A stretch of 40,621 bases of DNA from Candidatus Moraniibacteriota bacterium (GCA_028695025.1 JAQVJV010000007.1:1-40621); one strand, 5' to 3'; counted from the stretch's first letter, positions 14,622 through 23,064 are shown. A program made the numbers and translations. The notes: a model not told the origin generated them from the letters alone.

Positions 14622-14927
14622 TTATATCTTAGTTATCTCCACTTCCGTCACCATCTGCCGATGGCCGAATTTTACCTTGTAACGCTTTTTCGGCTTGTGT
14701 TTGATGCCGGTCACTTTTTTCGCTTTGGCCTGGCCCAAAATTTTTCCTTCCACCTTCACGTCTTTCACAAGCGGCATTCCGACTTTCACTTCCTTATCCC
14801 CGCCCCAAAACAAAACCTCCGGAAATTCCACTTGCGTTCCGATCTCGCCTTCGATTTTTTCAATTTTAACTTTGTCTCCCTTTTTGACGAGATACTGCTT
14901 CCCGCCGGTTTTGATAATTGCAAACAT
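14622..14927 (-). CDS. rplU: 50S ribosomal protein L21
   Basis: Large-subunit protein L21 binding 23S rRNA. The product begins MFAIIKTGGKQYLVKKGDKV, contains ILGQAKAKKVTGIKHKPKK (about residues 68-86, the RNA-binding K-rich region) and ends VTEVEITKI. The ATG at 14927 gives 101 aa, the usual size; the longer in-frame upstream start would add an unconserved extension. In most bacteria rpmA (L27) follows immediately, but here a terminator follows instead and no L27 is seen in the window. No Shine-Dalgarno sequence is evident. Confidence 0.97.
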   Translation of the reverse strand: MFAIIKTGGKQYLVKKGDKVKIEKIEGEIGTQVEFPEVLFWGGDKEVKVGMPLVKDVKVEGKILGQAKAKKVTGIKHKPKKRYKVKFGHRQMVTEVEITKI

Positions 14928-15006
14928 GACTTTTATCAAATAAATTCTAAATACGCTTAACTTCAATAGATTAGCTTTTTATAGTCAAAATGTCAATAAT
15001 CGCTGA

Positions 15007-16203
15007 TCATTGCAACGTTACTTTCACTTCCGTCTCCTGGCCGCCGCGGTTGATCTTGAGCGTCACCCGGTCTCCCGGCTTGTATCCAGAAATGAGATAC
15101 GCCAAATTTTGATCGGGATTTATTTCATCATTGTTTACGCCAAGAATAATATCCCCGAGTTTGATTCCCGCTACGTCCGCCGCGCTTCCTGCGATCACCG
15201 CAAGTCCCTGCTGTCCGCTCGGCGACCAAACCAAAGCGCCCTTGTCAAAACTGTTTCCCGCGAGAAAAGCGGTTTCTTTGGAGAGTGAGACATAATAAAC
15301 ACCCAAACCGGCCCGCTCTATCTTCCCCTGATCAAGATATTTATCGATCACGAACTGGACGTGATTGGCCGGAACCACGAAATAGCGCGCTTCCGAATCT
15401 TCAACACGGCTTCCGATTATTCCCGAAGAATTTCCGTTTTGATCCGCCGCCGCGCCGCCCACCATCGCTTCATTCAGGGAATTTCCGGGGTTGAGCTGGC
15501 CGAAAAGCACGCCCTGCAATTTTTCAGAAGTGGCAATCGGCCCTGCCAGGGAATAATCCTTGGCCAGTTCGCTTGAGAGGCCGAACCGCAAAGAAAGTTC
15601 GGCGTTGAACCCGCTCCGGCCGATGAAAACCGTTTTTGTCCCCACTTTGATGTCCTCCGGTGCGATGAACTCCGCCACCGGCAAGTTCTGGGCGCCGTCA
15701 TCAAGCTTGAGAAGGACCAGATCCGTATAGGGATCCGCAACAACCACTTTGGCTCCGTATGATTTTCCGTCTTGGGAAAATGCCTTGTATTCAACATCTT
15801 TTCCGCTGAAAAATTTTTCGCCGAAGCTCGCCACCAGTCCGTCTGCTGTGACAATTGTTCCGCTTTGCGAAGAAATATTTGCATAAGAAACATTTTTAGA
15901 ACTGCCAACCGCCGCCGGACGGGCCACGATTTCCACGATGCTCGCCGCTGATTTGTCGGTGTATCCGGAAACGTTCCCGCTCTCGCTCACCGTCACCTCC
16001 TCGGTTTTGTTGATGACCGTCACATTCTCCATGGCTTTTTTGAAAAAATCCTGATTCTCAAACCAGCTTAAGGTCGAAAGCCTGGGGAAAATATATTTTT
16101 CCATCGCCACCGAACTCACTCCCGCAACCAAAAAAACGAAAAAGGCGACAATAATCACTTTTGCAAGCTTCGATTTCCATTTTGAATTTTTTTCTTTTCC
16201 CAT
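15007..16203 (-). CDS. HtrA/DegP-like membrane-anchored protein with degraded active site, PDZ domain
   Basis: Layout: cytoplasmic lysine-rich N-terminus, one membrane anchor (about residues 14-37 from ATG 16203), a trypsin-like beta-barrel region, and a C-terminal PDZ domain (KLGDIILGVNNDEI, GYKPGDRVTLKINRGG). Family landmarks SGTIVTADGLV, DPYTDLVLLKLD and LNPGNS align with HtrA, but the catalytic His position (normally TNNHV) reads ASFGEK, and after the Ser the GGP of GNSGGP is LNE. Only Asp and Ser remain, so peptidase activity is unlikely; a PDZ-bearing scaffold or sensor is the better guess. ATG at 16203 (MGKEKNSKW) is preferred over the upstream start that overlaps the neighbouring gene. 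It lies 5 bases after a membrane-protein gene, suggesting one operon. Confidence 0.8.
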   Translation of the reverse strand: MGKEKNSKWKSKLAKVIIVAFFVFLVAGVSSVAMEKYIFPRLSTLSWFENQDFFKKAMENVTVINKTEEVTVSESGNVSGYTDKSAASIVEIVARPAAVGSSKNVSYANISSQSGTIVTADGLVASFGEKFFSGKDVEYKAFSQDGKSYGAKVVVADPYTDLVLLKLDDGAQNLPVAEFIAPEDIKVGTKTVFIGRSGFNAELSLRFGLSSELAKDYSLAGPIATSEKLQGVLFGQLNPGNSLNEAMVGGAAADQNGNSSGIIGSRVEDSEARYFVVPANHVQFVIDKYLDQGKIERAGLGVYYVSLSKETAFLAGNSFDKGALVWSPSGQQGLAVIAGSAADVAGIKLGDIILGVNNDEINPDQNLAYLISGYKPGDRVTLKINRGGQETEVKVTLQ

Positions 16204-16208
16204 AAGCT

Positions 16209-16946
16209 TTATATAACCGGATACCACTTGGTGCTGAAAAGGATCAGCGCCGCCGACCCGACCAAAAAAAGGATCTCAAAAAATATCACCCGGGCGCTCA
16301 ATTTTCCCTGAAAAAAACTGAGAATGATCTCCCAGCCAACGCAAAAAATTATAAGGGTTATTACGCTTGTTGTCAAATATCCGAAAGGCCAAAAATTTTG
16401 GATCCAGGCGGTTTGGGCGATGAGTATTGCTAAAAAAACGCTGTATATAAGCCTTTTTTTCGGATCAATCTGATTGGCAAAAAAAGAGGATTGGGCCGCA
16501 ATAAAAGTGACTACCGCAAAAATGACCATAAGCCCCCAGATCGGGAAAGCTACGTTCAGATACCAGCCAAACACCGCCGCGTACCAAATGAACAAAGCGG
16601 CAATCGTCGCTAAATTGAACATCGCCTTGGCTGTTTCGTCTCTTTCATATTGCTTTAGCCGCCAGCCGGCCAAGACGGAAAAATAAAAAACCACTGTCGA
16701 CAAAATGAAAAATAACCGTATCTCTCCCGGCGAATCGATGAGAAAAAGCAAAAAAACCGAAGCCGGAACCAGAATTGCCGGAAGGATGAGGTGGCTCCAT
16801 CGGCCGACCGATAGTTTAGCCCAGATGACAATAATCAGGGAAAAAACAATTCCAAACCAAGTGGAATAACTTGCCATTGTCGCCGCCGCCCACAAATTGG
16901 CGGCAAAAAGAAAAGATAAAAAAAGTGTGTTAAATTGAAGAAACAT
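16209..16946 (-). CDS. Hypothetical polytopic membrane protein (about 8 helices)
   Basis: No family recognised. The 245-aa product is almost entirely hydrophobic, with about seven or eight membrane segments and few charged residues; the longest soluble loop contains RLKQYERDETAK (about 97-108). Trp and Phe are abundant. It is 5 bases upstream of the HtrA-like gene and 48 bases downstream of clpB, all on the same strand, so it may belong to the clpB transcript. No catalytic motif is visible. No Shine-Dalgarno sequence precedes the ATG. Confidence 0.7.
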   Translation of the reverse strand: MFLQFNTLFLSFLFAANLWAAATMASYSTWFGIVFSLIIVIWAKLSVGRWSHLILPAILVPASVFLLFLIDSPGEIRLFFILSTVVFYFSVLAGWRLKQYERDETAKAMFNLATIAALFIWYAAVFGWYLNVAFPIWGLMVIFAVVTFIAAQSSFFANQIDPKKRLIYSVFLAILIAQTAWIQNFWPFGYLTTSVITLIIFCVGWEIILSFFQGKLSARVIFFEILFLVGSAALILFSTKWYPVI

Positions 16947-16994
16947 GCGCCTTTATAAAAACCTATTTCAGCTGAAACCAGTATATACCCGATC

Positions 16995-19607
16995 CTATTT
17001 TATGACAATTTTTCCTTTTTCAATGTCGATTTTTACTTTCTGCCCTTCTTTCACTTTTCCCTCGACGATACGCAGGGCCAACTCGTCCAAGACTAAATTT
17101 TGGATAGCTCTTTTCAAGGGTCGCGCCCCATAGATCGGGTCAAAACCCTCTTTCACCAAAAAATCTTTTGCCGCCGGACTCACCGAAAGGGTGATATTTT
17201 TTCCAACCAGCCGCCGCGCCACCAGATCGAGCTGAAGATCAACTATTTTTTTGATTTCACCCGTTCCCAAAGGGTGAAAAATAATGATCTCATCCACCCG
17301 GTTCAAAAATTCCGGCTTGAACTGCTCGCGAAGAGACCCCAAAACCCGTTCCTTCATTTCCTCCTCGCGCAAAACAAAATTTTTGCCTTTCTCTTCTTTG
17401 AACCCGATTTCCTGCATCTTATAGATAATGTCCGACCCGACATTGGAAGTCATGACGATCACCGTGTTTTTGAAATTGACCGCCCGCCCCTTTCCGTCCG
17501 TCAACCGCCCGTCGTCAAGGATCTGGAGCAGGATATTGAAAACTTCCGGATGGGCTTTTTCAATCTCGTCAAAAAGGATGAGGCTATACGGCCGGCGGCG
17601 GACCTTCTCCGTGATTTGCCCGCCTTCTTCGTGGCCGATATATCCCGGGGGAGATCCGATGAGCTTTGCCACGCTGTGCGCCTCCATGAATTCGCTCATA
17701 TCCACCCGGATCATGGCATTTTCATCATTGAACAAAAATTCCGCGAGAGTTTTGGCAAGCTCCGTTTTCCCCACCCCGGTGGGTCCGAGAAAAATGAATG
17801 ATCCGATCGGCCGATTTTCTTCGCTGATTCCGGCGCGGCTACGGCGAAGAGCGTTCGCCACCGCTTTTATAGCTTCATCCTGGCCAACCACCCGCATTTT
17901 GAGTTCCTCTTCGGCTTTTGCCAGCTTTTCCATTTCACCTTCGAGCATTTTCGAGACAGGAATCCCTGTCCAGCGCGAAACCACCCGGGCGATATCCTCT
18001 TCCGTCACCTCTTCTTTCAAAATCGGATTCTTGCTTTGCATCTGCGCCAGTTTTTTCTGTTCATTCTTGATTTCTTGCTCAAGCTCCGGAATTTTTCCGT
18101 AGCGGATTTCCGCCACCCGGCTCAATTCCCCTTGCCGTTCCAAAACATCCGATTCCATCCGCAATTTTTCGATCCCGCTTTTGTGTGTCCGGATATTGGT
18201 GATGAGATCCTTTTCGCTCTTCCATTGCAGTTTCAGCTTGTTCGCTTTTTCGTTTATTTCCGCCACTTTTTTCTCGATTTCTCTCAACCGGTCTTTTGAA
18301 GTTTTGTTCTTTTTTTCCTTTTTCAGCGCTTCTTTTTCAATTTCAAGTCTCCGCTTTTCGCGCTCCATCTGATCAAGCTCCGCCGGCATACTGTCGATTT
18401 CCATGCGAAGGGACGAAGTTGCCTCATCAATGAGGTCAACCGCCTTGTCCGGCAAATTGCGATCGGTGATATAGCGGTCGGAAAGTTCGGCCGCCGCCAC
18501 AATCGCGCTGTCGGTGATCCGCACCCCGTGATGAATTTCGTATTTCTCTTTGAGCCCGCGCAAAATGGAAATTGTGTCTTCAATTGACGGCTCACTCACA
18601 AAAACCGGCTGAAAGCGGCGTTCGAGAGCCGCATCCCTCTCAATGTACCTCTGATATTCTTTGAGCGTGGTCGCCCCGATCGCCCGCGCTTTTCCGCGCG
18701 CAAGAGCCGGCTTGATCATATTCGACGCATCCATCGAACCCTCGATGGCGCCCGCCCCCACCAAAGTATGCAATTCATCGATGAACAGGATATATTTCCC
18801 GGCCGACTTTTCGACTTCATTCATGATTGCCTTGAACCGCTCCTCGAATTCTCCCCGGAATTTCGAACCGGCAAGGAGCGAACCGAGGTCAAGCGACAAA
18901 ATTTCCTTCCCTTTGAGCGTTTCCGGAACATCCCCGGCTATGATTCTTTGCGCGAGCCCTTCCACGATCGCCGTTTTTCCGGTTCCGGCTTCCCCGATCA
19001 GCACCGGATTGTTTTTCGTCCGCCGGGTGAGCACCTGCATGATGCGCCGGATTTCCTCTTCCCTCCCAATCACCGGATCAAGCTTTTCCTCCGCCGCTTC
19101 TTTCGTGAGATTGACGGTATATTTTTCGATAACCTGATATTTCCCTTCCGGGGCGGGGCTGTCCACCCGCTGGTTGCCTCGCACTTCTTTCATAATTTTA
19201 GTTACTTTATCGCTGTTAATATTTGCTTCTTCGAGAATTTTCTTGGCACGGCTTCCCACTTTGAGAAGCGCCGCAAAAAGGTGCTCCGTGGAAACGAACT
19301 CGTCCCCCATCCCCCGCGCTTCATGGAAAGATTCCTGAAGGACCGCCGCCATTTCCGAAGAAAGAAAAAATTGGGGCGTTCCGGTCACTTTTGGGATTTT
19401 TTCAATATCTTTATATATTTTCTGCCTCAACTGTTCCCGATCGACCTCCAGCTTGTCGACAATAATTGGAACTACGCTTTCCGACTGGCCGAGAAGGATA
19501 TAGAGGAGATGCAAAACATCCACCACGTTCTGTTGGAGATTTTGCGAAATTTGCTGGGCCCCTTGGAGGGCTTCCTGCGATTTGAATGTGAGTTTGTTGA
19601 GATCCAT
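16995..19607 (-). CDS. clpB: ATP-dependent disaggregase ClpB (Hsp100)
   Basis: Two-ring AAA+ machine that pulls proteins from aggregates, working with DnaK/DnaJ/GrpE. The N-terminal domain (1-about 145) is followed by NBD1 with Walker [10 protein letters not shown] (a variant of GEPGVGKTA), Walker [15 protein letters not shown] and [11 protein letters not shown]; a coiled-coil middle domain (about 405-520), the mark of ClpB rather than ClpA/C; and NBD2 with [19 protein letters not shown], pore loop [11 protein letters not shown] and the sensor/C-terminal [10 protein letters not shown]. At 870 aa it is full-length. It is controlled by its own promoter and CIRCE. No Shine-Dalgarno sequence is visible before the ATG; a hairpin lies in its leader. 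Confidence 0.99.
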   Translation of the reverse strand: MDLNKLTFKSQEALQGAQQISQNLQQNVVDVLHLLYILLGQSESVVPIIVDKLEVDREQLRQKIYKDIEKIPKVTGTPQFFLSSEMAAVLQESFHEARGMGDEFVSTEHLFAALLKVGSRAKKILEEANINSDKVTKIMKEVRGNQRVDSPAPEGKYQVIEKYTVNLTKEAAEEKLDPVIGREEEIRRIMQVLTRRTKNNPVLIGEAGTGKTAIVEGLAQRIIAGDVPETLKGKEILSLDLGSLLAGSKFRGEFEERFKAIMNEVEKSAGKYILFIDELHTLVGAGAIEGSMDASNMIKPALARGKARAIGATTLKEYQRYIERDAALERRFQPVFVSEPSIEDTISILRGLKEKYEIHHGVRITDSAIVAAAELSDRYITDRNLPDKAVDLIDEATSSLRMEIDSMPAELDQMEREKRRLEIEKEALKKEKKNKTSKDRLREIEKKVAEINEKANKLKLQWKSEKDLITNIRTHKSGIEKLRMESDVLERQGELSRVAEIRYGKIPELEQEIKNEQKKLAQMQSKNPILKEEVTEEDIARVVSRWTGIPVSKMLEGEMEKLAKAEEELKMRVVGQDEAIKAVANALRRSRAGISEENRPIGSFIFLGPTGVGKTELAKTLAEFLFNDENAMIRVDMSEFMEAHSVAKLIGSPPGYIGHEEGGQITEKVRRRPYSLILFDEIEKAHPEVFNILLQILDDGRLTDGKGRAVNFKNTVIVMTSNVGSDIIYKMQEIGFKEEKGKNFVLREEEMKERVLGSLREQFKPEFLNRVDEIIIFHPLGTGEIKKIVDLQLDLVARRLVGKNITLSVSPAAKDFLVKEGFDPIYGARPLKRAIQNLVLDELALRIVEGKVKEGQKVKIDIEKGKIVIK

Positions 19608-19627
19608 AAAAAAATTTTCACAACCTA

Positions 19628-19648
19628 CCTCTCCTTCCCAAGGAGAGG
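19628..19648. repeat. Perfect hairpin repeat in the clpB leader
   Basis: CCTCTCCTT (19628-19636) pairs with AAGGAGAGG (19640-19648) around CCC, followed by GATCGGGGTGAGG on the plus strand. Similar CCTCTCCTT/AAGGAGAGG repeats are common dispersed elements in bacteria. It lies 20-40 bases upstream of the clpB ATG on its mRNA. Confidence 0.8.
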
Positions 19649-19667
19649 ATCGGGGTGAGGTTATAAC

Positions 19668-19694
19668 TTGGCACTCTCATTATCCGAGTGCTAA
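19668..19694 (-). promoter_or_regulatory. CIRCE operator of clpB
   Basis: TTGGCACTC-N9-GAGTGCTAA on the plus strand matches CIRCE at all but one base of the arms. It begins 4 bp past the clpB promoter -10, at the transcription start. Confidence 0.95.
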
Positions 19695-19698
19695 TTCA

Positions 19699-19726
19699 AT
19701 TATACCGCATTGGAAATTACTGTCAA
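19699..19726 (-). promoter_or_regulatory. Promoter of clpB
   Basis: On the minus strand, consensus TTGACA (19726-19721) and consensus TATAAT (19704-19699) lie 16 bp apart. It is the strongest-looking promoter in the window and is overlaid by CIRCE downstream. Confidence 0.88.
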
Positions 19727-19766
19727 TACAGTCATTAATACATCATCAGGCTTCCATAAAATTCAA
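19703..19766. repeat. 64-bp direct repeat, copy 1
   Basis: Matches 20828-20891 at 50 of 64 positions with no gaps by my hand alignment; the block ATACATCATCA...CCATAAAATTCAA is nearly identical. This copy contains the clpB promoter -35 and spacer. Confidence 0.75.
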
Positions 19767-19827
19767 GCGACTCTTCTAGGGTGCATAGCTCGTTCTGATC
19801 TACTTATTTGACCAAGCTTAAACCGTC

Positions 19828-19855
19828 TTGACGCCCCCCCCGAAACAAATATAAT
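19828..19855 (+). promoter_or_regulatory. Promoter of the secreted-protein gene
   Basis: TTGACG (19828-19833) and TATAAT (19850-19855) are separated by 16 bp. The spacer contains a run of eight C. Confidence 0.75.
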
Positions 19856-19883
19856 AGAATTAATAATAAATAAAACAAAAAAC

Positions 19884-20786
19884 ATGGATAAGGAAATTAA
19901 TAAGCCTCTCGGAATCAGCATGATTGTGATTGCCGCCATTGTTGCGGGCGGATTGATTTTTTGGATGACAAAAAAAATTCAATTTTCCCCGGTCGTAGTG
20001 ACGCAAAGCAATGTTGAAACAAAAGCTGGGCAAAATAATAAACCCGAGGCAATAAACACCGCCAATCCAGTTGCAACCCAAGCAAACCAGAGCCAAAATA
20101 AATCATTTTATTCTTTTTCGGCAGGAAAAGATTTCTGCAGCGAAGAAGGGGGAAACATGCCAGATAATGGACAAGGAAAAGTTCAAATACTAATTCAGAG
20201 GGATAATAAAAGCGCAGGATCTTTCACCCTAAATGGAATGTGCGTACCGGGCGGATACAAGATATTGAGCCGAACCGATCAATATCTTTATTTTGCTATC
20301 AGACCCGATGGCTTAGGAGGTTTTTATGTCCATGATTATGTTTATCCGAACATTTTGCGGATGAAATTGTCAGACAACAGTGTTGAACAATTGGCTGATA
20401 TGAAAGAATTGACAACGGTCGGAGTTTCAAATGATGGAAATCTTGCCGTTTATTGGGCCAATGAAGGAGAAAAAAATGCCAATTGGAAAATTGTTACTCT
20501 AAATACGGAAAGTCTATCAAAAAAAGAATACGTTATGCCGACAAAGAATGCTGACGATAGCTACGGCGATTATATATTTTCCCCATCCAATGACATGCTC
20601 GCAATAGGCGTGATCGACAGAAATAAAGCTGCTGAAAATGAAAAATATCTGAAAAATACCTTTTATATTCTCGACTTAGCTAACGGAACATACACAAAAT
20701 ACGATTCAACCAACAAAAGTAAATATCCCTGGGTGAATCCAGATTATGTTCAGCCCGCCGAGCAAGACATGAATGCCGATAATTAG
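19884..20786 (+). CDS. Hypothetical membrane-anchored extracytoplasmic protein
   Basis: No family recognised. One N-terminal membrane anchor (about residues 10-29) is followed by an Asn/Gln-rich linker (to about 72) and an extracytoplasmic domain of about 225 residues with repeated strand-like motifs (YLYFAIRPDGLGG, VGVSNDGNLAVYW, YIFSPSNDMLAIGV), suggesting a TolB/WD40-like beta-propeller fragment. Two cysteines (C88 and C116) could form a disulphide. The DNA is more A/T-rich than the adjacent clpB. It has its own promoter and terminator and is bracketed by 64-bp direct repeats, so it looks like an inserted accessory gene. No Shine-Dalgarno site precedes the ATG. Confidence 0.75.
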   Translation: MDKEINKPLGISMIVIAAIVAGGLIFWMTKKIQFSPVVVTQSNVETKAGQNNKPEAINTANPVATQANQSQNKSFYSFSAGKDFCSEEGGNMPDNGQGKVQILIQRDNKSAGSFTLNGMCVPGGYKILSRTDQYLYFAIRPDGLGGFYVHDYVYPNILRMKLSDNSVEQLADMKELTTVGVSNDGNLAVYWANEGEKNANWKIVTLNTESLSKKEYVMPTKNADDSYGDYIFSPSNDMLAIGVIDRNKAAENEKYLKNTFYILDLANGTYTKYDSTNKSKYPWVNPDYVQPAEQDMNADN

Positions 20787-20797
20787 AAAATTATAAA

Positions 20798-20826
20798 AAA
20801 ACAGTGCAAAAAGAGCGCTGTTTTTT
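20798..20826 (+). terminator. Terminator of the secreted-protein gene
   Basis: AACAG-t-GC pairs with GC-g-CTGTT around an A-rich loop, followed by six T. It ends just before repeat copy 2. Confidence 0.75.
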
Positions 20827-20827
20827 A

Positions 20828-20891
20828 TATCGCATCAACAAATACTGCCAATTCGGTTCTTATTACATCATCAAGCGTCCATAAAATTCAA
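20828..20891. repeat. 64-bp direct repeat, copy 2
   Basis: Degenerate ungapped copy of 19703-19766 (50 of 64 identical by hand). The promoter boxes of copy 1 have decayed here (TTGGCA in place of TTGACA, ATATAAA in place of TATAAT on the minus strand). Confidence 0.75.
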
Positions 20892-20904
20892 TTTTTCAGC
20901 CAAT

Positions 20905-20931
20905 ATAAAAGGAGCCGCCAACGGCAGCTCC
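20905..20931 (-). terminator. Terminator of the lipoprotein gene
   Basis: GGAGC-c-GCC (20911-20919) pairs with GGC-a-GCTCC (20923-20931). On the minus strand the stem is followed by TTTTATATT. Confidence 0.75.
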
Positions 20932-20939
20932 AAACTTCC

Positions 20940-21131
20940 TTATTTTCCCCGAATCATACTTGCCTCTTTATCTGAGACAAGCTGATAATCCGAGGGACTC
21001 ACGCCCCAAAGCGCCCGCGGAACGCTGGGGTTGGGGAAAATTTGCACTTGATGATTTACCGGCGGCAAACTTTGGGCGCCGCCACACCCACCAGCCAAAA
21101 AAACCATTAAAACAAAAAAAATATTTTTCAT
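20940..21131 (-). CDS. Small hypothetical lipoprotein (63 aa)
   Basis: The N-terminus MKNIFFVLMVFLAGGCGG is a lipoprotein signal peptide with lipobox LAGGC (cleavage before C16). The mature part is about 48 residues, Pro-rich at first (LPPVNHQVQIFPNPSVPRAL), with no recognised domain. It is preceded on its mRNA by AGGGGGGTAT, a purine-rich ribosome-binding site about 5 bases before the ATG, and followed by a good terminator. It lies in an accessory patch with other exported proteins. Function unknown. Confidence 0.75.
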   Translation of the reverse strand: MKNIFFVLMVFLAGGCGGAQSLPPVNHQVQIFPNPSVPRALWGVSPSDYQLVSDKEASMIRGK

Positions 21132-21203
21132 ATACCCCCCTTTTTTTGTATGTGGTTATTATACACCCTTTTTCTGTTTTTGTCAATAGATGCACTTTAC
21201 ACA

Positions 21204-21239
21204 CAAAAAAAGCCTTAAAAAAAGGATTTTTTTAGCTTT
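21204..21239 (-). terminator. Terminator of the Cys-rich exported-protein gene
   Basis: AAAGC/GCTTT outer stem with an inner TAAAAAAA/TTTTTTTA helix (21207-21239), followed on the minus strand by seven T. Confidence 0.65.
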
Positions 21240-21254
21240 CAAAGCTTATGCAGC

Positions 21255-21710
21255 TTATTTCGCTCCCGGACATGGGGAAAAATCGCAATTTGGTCCGCTT
21301 CGTCCGACGTAACTTCCATCCGGGCACTGCCTGGCTTCCATTGTGCAAGCTTTTTCAGACCCCAATCCCGCTCCCCCATTGACTGAAACACAACTCTTTC
21401 CATCAAAACATTTCCCCTCGCCGCAGTCACAGGCTTTCACCTGATGACTATGATCCGGCGCGCATCCGCAAGCGCCGATCGCACAGGTATTCGAAAAATC
21501 GTTTGCTGATTGACAACACAGGCTTTGAGAAATTTTTCCGCCCGCGTTCACGCACGCCAACTCTTTAGCATCTTTTTTAGGTTGCATTGTTGAGCGACTA
21601 GCAGAAGAATAATCCACTCTCAAGCTACAAATATTAACCACCCCCGCAAAAATCAAAGCCACAAAAATCAAAATCAAAATGCCAAGCCTGGTTGAGATTT
21701 GTTTTTGCAT
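21255..21710 (-). CDS. Exported cysteine-rich protein
   Basis: No named family. The ATG at 21710 (MQKQISTRLG) is used because the frame above it enters the stop of an upstream gene remnant. One N-terminal membrane segment (about residues 9-26) anchors or exports the protein. The rest holds about 16 cysteines, including the cluster CCQS...CAIGACGC and CDCGEGKC, and it ends with RQCPDGSYVGRSGPNCDFSPC, a motif I have seen at the end of many exported proteins of candidate-phyla bacteria. Disulphide-rich extracellular binding is likely; no enzyme motif is visible. The gene ends at a strong hairpin terminator. Confidence 0.75.
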   Translation of the reverse strand: MQKQISTRLGILILIFVALIFAGVVNICSLRVDYSSASRSTMQPKKDAKELACVNAGGKISQSLCCQSANDFSNTCAIGACGCAPDHSHQVKACDCGEGKCFDGKSCVSVNGGAGLGSEKACTMEARQCPDGSYVGRSGPNCDFSPCPGAK

Positions 21711-21711
21711 G

Positions 21712-21849
21712 CTATAAAACACAATCTACATTATCAATTTTCCAAATTCCGTCCGTAAGAATAAGATTTACTTTCACAAGATTATTAGGAGCCATATAAG
21801 TTCCAGAATTTTCGTCACAAAAGCGAATTTTGAGATAAGCTCTAGACAA
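21712..21849 (-). pseudogene. 3' remnant of an exported-protein gene
   Basis: A 45-codon open stretch ends with TAG at 21712-21714, one base from the next ATG. Its translation, including RAYLKIRFCDENSGTYMAP and then KVNLILTDGIWKIDNVDC, looks like a genuine protein C-terminus. In-frame stops (at 21850 and above) cut it off upstream and no start codon with a signal sequence exists. It is best read as the tail of a decayed gene once co-transcribed with the Cys-rich protein. Confidence 0.5.
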
Positions 21850-21872
21850 CTATTCACATTTTCAGCGAGCAA

Positions 21873-22493
21873 TTATTTAGAAGGAATCAGTGACACAAAA
21901 ACAAAACCGGGATATTCCGCTTCGTGAAATTTGTTTTCGGCTATTTTTTCAACCAACCAAAGACTATCTTGGACCGGAATCATCATTCGTCCGCCAACGG
22001 CAAGTTGATTTTTGAGTGCTTCGGGAATTTCTTCTGCCGCGGCCGAAACCAGAATGCGATCATAAGGAGCTTCTTTTTTCCAACCCTTTGTTCCGTCAGC
22101 GCAGATTATTTTCGCCCGTCCCTCGGAAATAAATTTGTATTTTTTGACATTTTTCCTCCCAAAATCACAAAGTTTCTCAATTCTTTCAATTCCGATTACT
22201 TTTCCGGATTTGCCGACAATTTCCGCCAGAAGCGCCGTCGTCCAACCTGATCCGGAACCAACATCCAGTATTTTCTGACCTGGTTGCGGAGCCAATTTTT
22301 CAAACATAAAAGCCACTGTGAGTGGCTGGGAAATGGTCTGGCCTTCGCCTATTGAAAGCGGCATGTCCAAATCGGCGCTTTCTTTTTCTTTCGGCAAAAC
22401 AAAATCATCGCGTCTTATTTTTTTGAATGCCTTGATCAATCGTGGGGTTTTAAGATAACCTTCGGATACAAGATATTGGATTAATCTACTCAT
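21873..22493 (-). CDS. pcm: Protein-L-isoaspartate O-methyltransferase
   Basis: SAM-dependent repair enzyme that methylates isoaspartyl residues in aged proteins. Motifs: DMPLSIGEGQTISQP (PCMT substrate loop, about residues 43-57), the SAM-binding ILDVGSGSGWTTALLA, IGIERIEKLCD, and the C-terminal GGRMMIPV. The ATG at 22493 (MSRLIQYLVSEG) gives 206 aa, the normal size; the in-frame upstream start would run into a heptad array. It is last in a minus-strand run with yjbQ and malic enzyme. A role in damage control fits with the redox genes upstream. Confidence 0.95.
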   Translation of the reverse strand: MSRLIQYLVSEGYLKTPRLIKAFKKIRRDDFVLPKEKESADLDMPLSIGEGQTISQPLTVAFMFEKLAPQPGQKILDVGSGSGWTTALLAEIVGKSGKVIGIERIEKLCDFGRKNVKKYKFISEGRAKIICADGTKGWKKEAPYDRILVSAAAEEIPEALKNQLAVGGRMMIPVQDSLWLVEKIAENKFHEAEYPGFVFVSLIPSK

Positions 22494-22499
22494 AAAAAA

Positions 22500-22555
22500 A
22501 CCAATAACCGATTCTCCAACCACCAAACTTTTGGTTATTTGGCCATTGGTTATTC
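22500..22555. repeat. Heptad-like spacer array (yjbQ to pcm)
   Basis: Units of the type ACCAATA/ACCGATT on the left are mirrored by TTGGTTA/CCATTGG on the right. The register slips by one base once on the right side. It fills the spacer up to the yjbQ stop. Confidence 0.55.
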
Positions 22556-22557
22556 AC

Positions 22558-23001
22558 CTATTCCCCCATCACTTGCACGATTATATCCCTCTTTCTCGCC
22601 CCATCCAGCTCCACCAAAAAAATATTCTGCCGCGGTCCAAGAAGCATTCTCCCTTCTTCCACCGGCACAACTTCGCTCACCCCCACGATCAAATTTTTGC
22701 AATGGCTGTGCCCGTTGGACCGTCCGTCCGAGGTCGATTTTCCCGATTTTAGCTCAAAAAGGTCATGGGAATAGCGCTCGTCGATCGGAACCAGGCGGTA
22801 TAGCATCCGCTGAAAATCCTGGACCAGAAGCGATTCATCCTGGTTGATTGCCACTCCGCAAGTGGTATGCGGCGAAAAAACCATTATCTGCCCGTTCCTT
22901 ATGCCGGAACCGGCAAGAATTTCTTCCACATTGTGGGTAATATCAATAAATTCAATCTGACTTTTGGATTCAACACTTATGTTTTGTTTTTGTATTTTCA
23001 T
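22558..23001 (-). CDS. yjbQ: YjbQ/UPF0047 family protein
   Basis: Compact beta-rich protein of the UPF0047 family, linked in some bacteria to weak thiamine-phosphate synthase activity; the true role is unsettled. Family marks are FSPHTTCGVAINQDE, the mid-region YSHD, the conserved SNGHSHCKNLIVG and the C-terminal GRMLLGPRQNIFLVELDGARKRDI. The three His in the HTT, SHD and HSH motifs would bind a metal. ATG at 23001 (MKIQKQ) gives 147 aa, the usual length of about 140; the extra upstream residues lie in a repeat. Located between malic enzyme and pcm in one minus-strand run. Confidence 0.93.
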   Translation of the reverse strand: MKIQKQNISVESKSQIEFIDITHNVEEILAGSGIRNGQIMVFSPHTTCGVAINQDESLLVQDFQRMLYRLVPIDERYSHDLFELKSGKSTSDGRSNGHSHCKNLIVGVSEVVPVEEGRMLLGPRQNIFLVELDGARKRDIIVQVMGE

Positions 23002-23015
23002 TTTATTGGCATTAA

Positions 23016-23064
23016 ACATCTGGCATCTGGTACAAAAAATACCAGATACTAGATACTAGATACA
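23016..23064. repeat. Heptad array overlapping the end of the malic-enzyme gene
   Basis: Seven exact 7-bp units: ACATCTG and GCATCTG on the left, AGATACT twice in a row (23044-23057) and AGATACA on the right. The halves form an inverted repeat. The array includes the stop and last codons of the malic-enzyme gene (from 23049). Confidence 0.75.
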
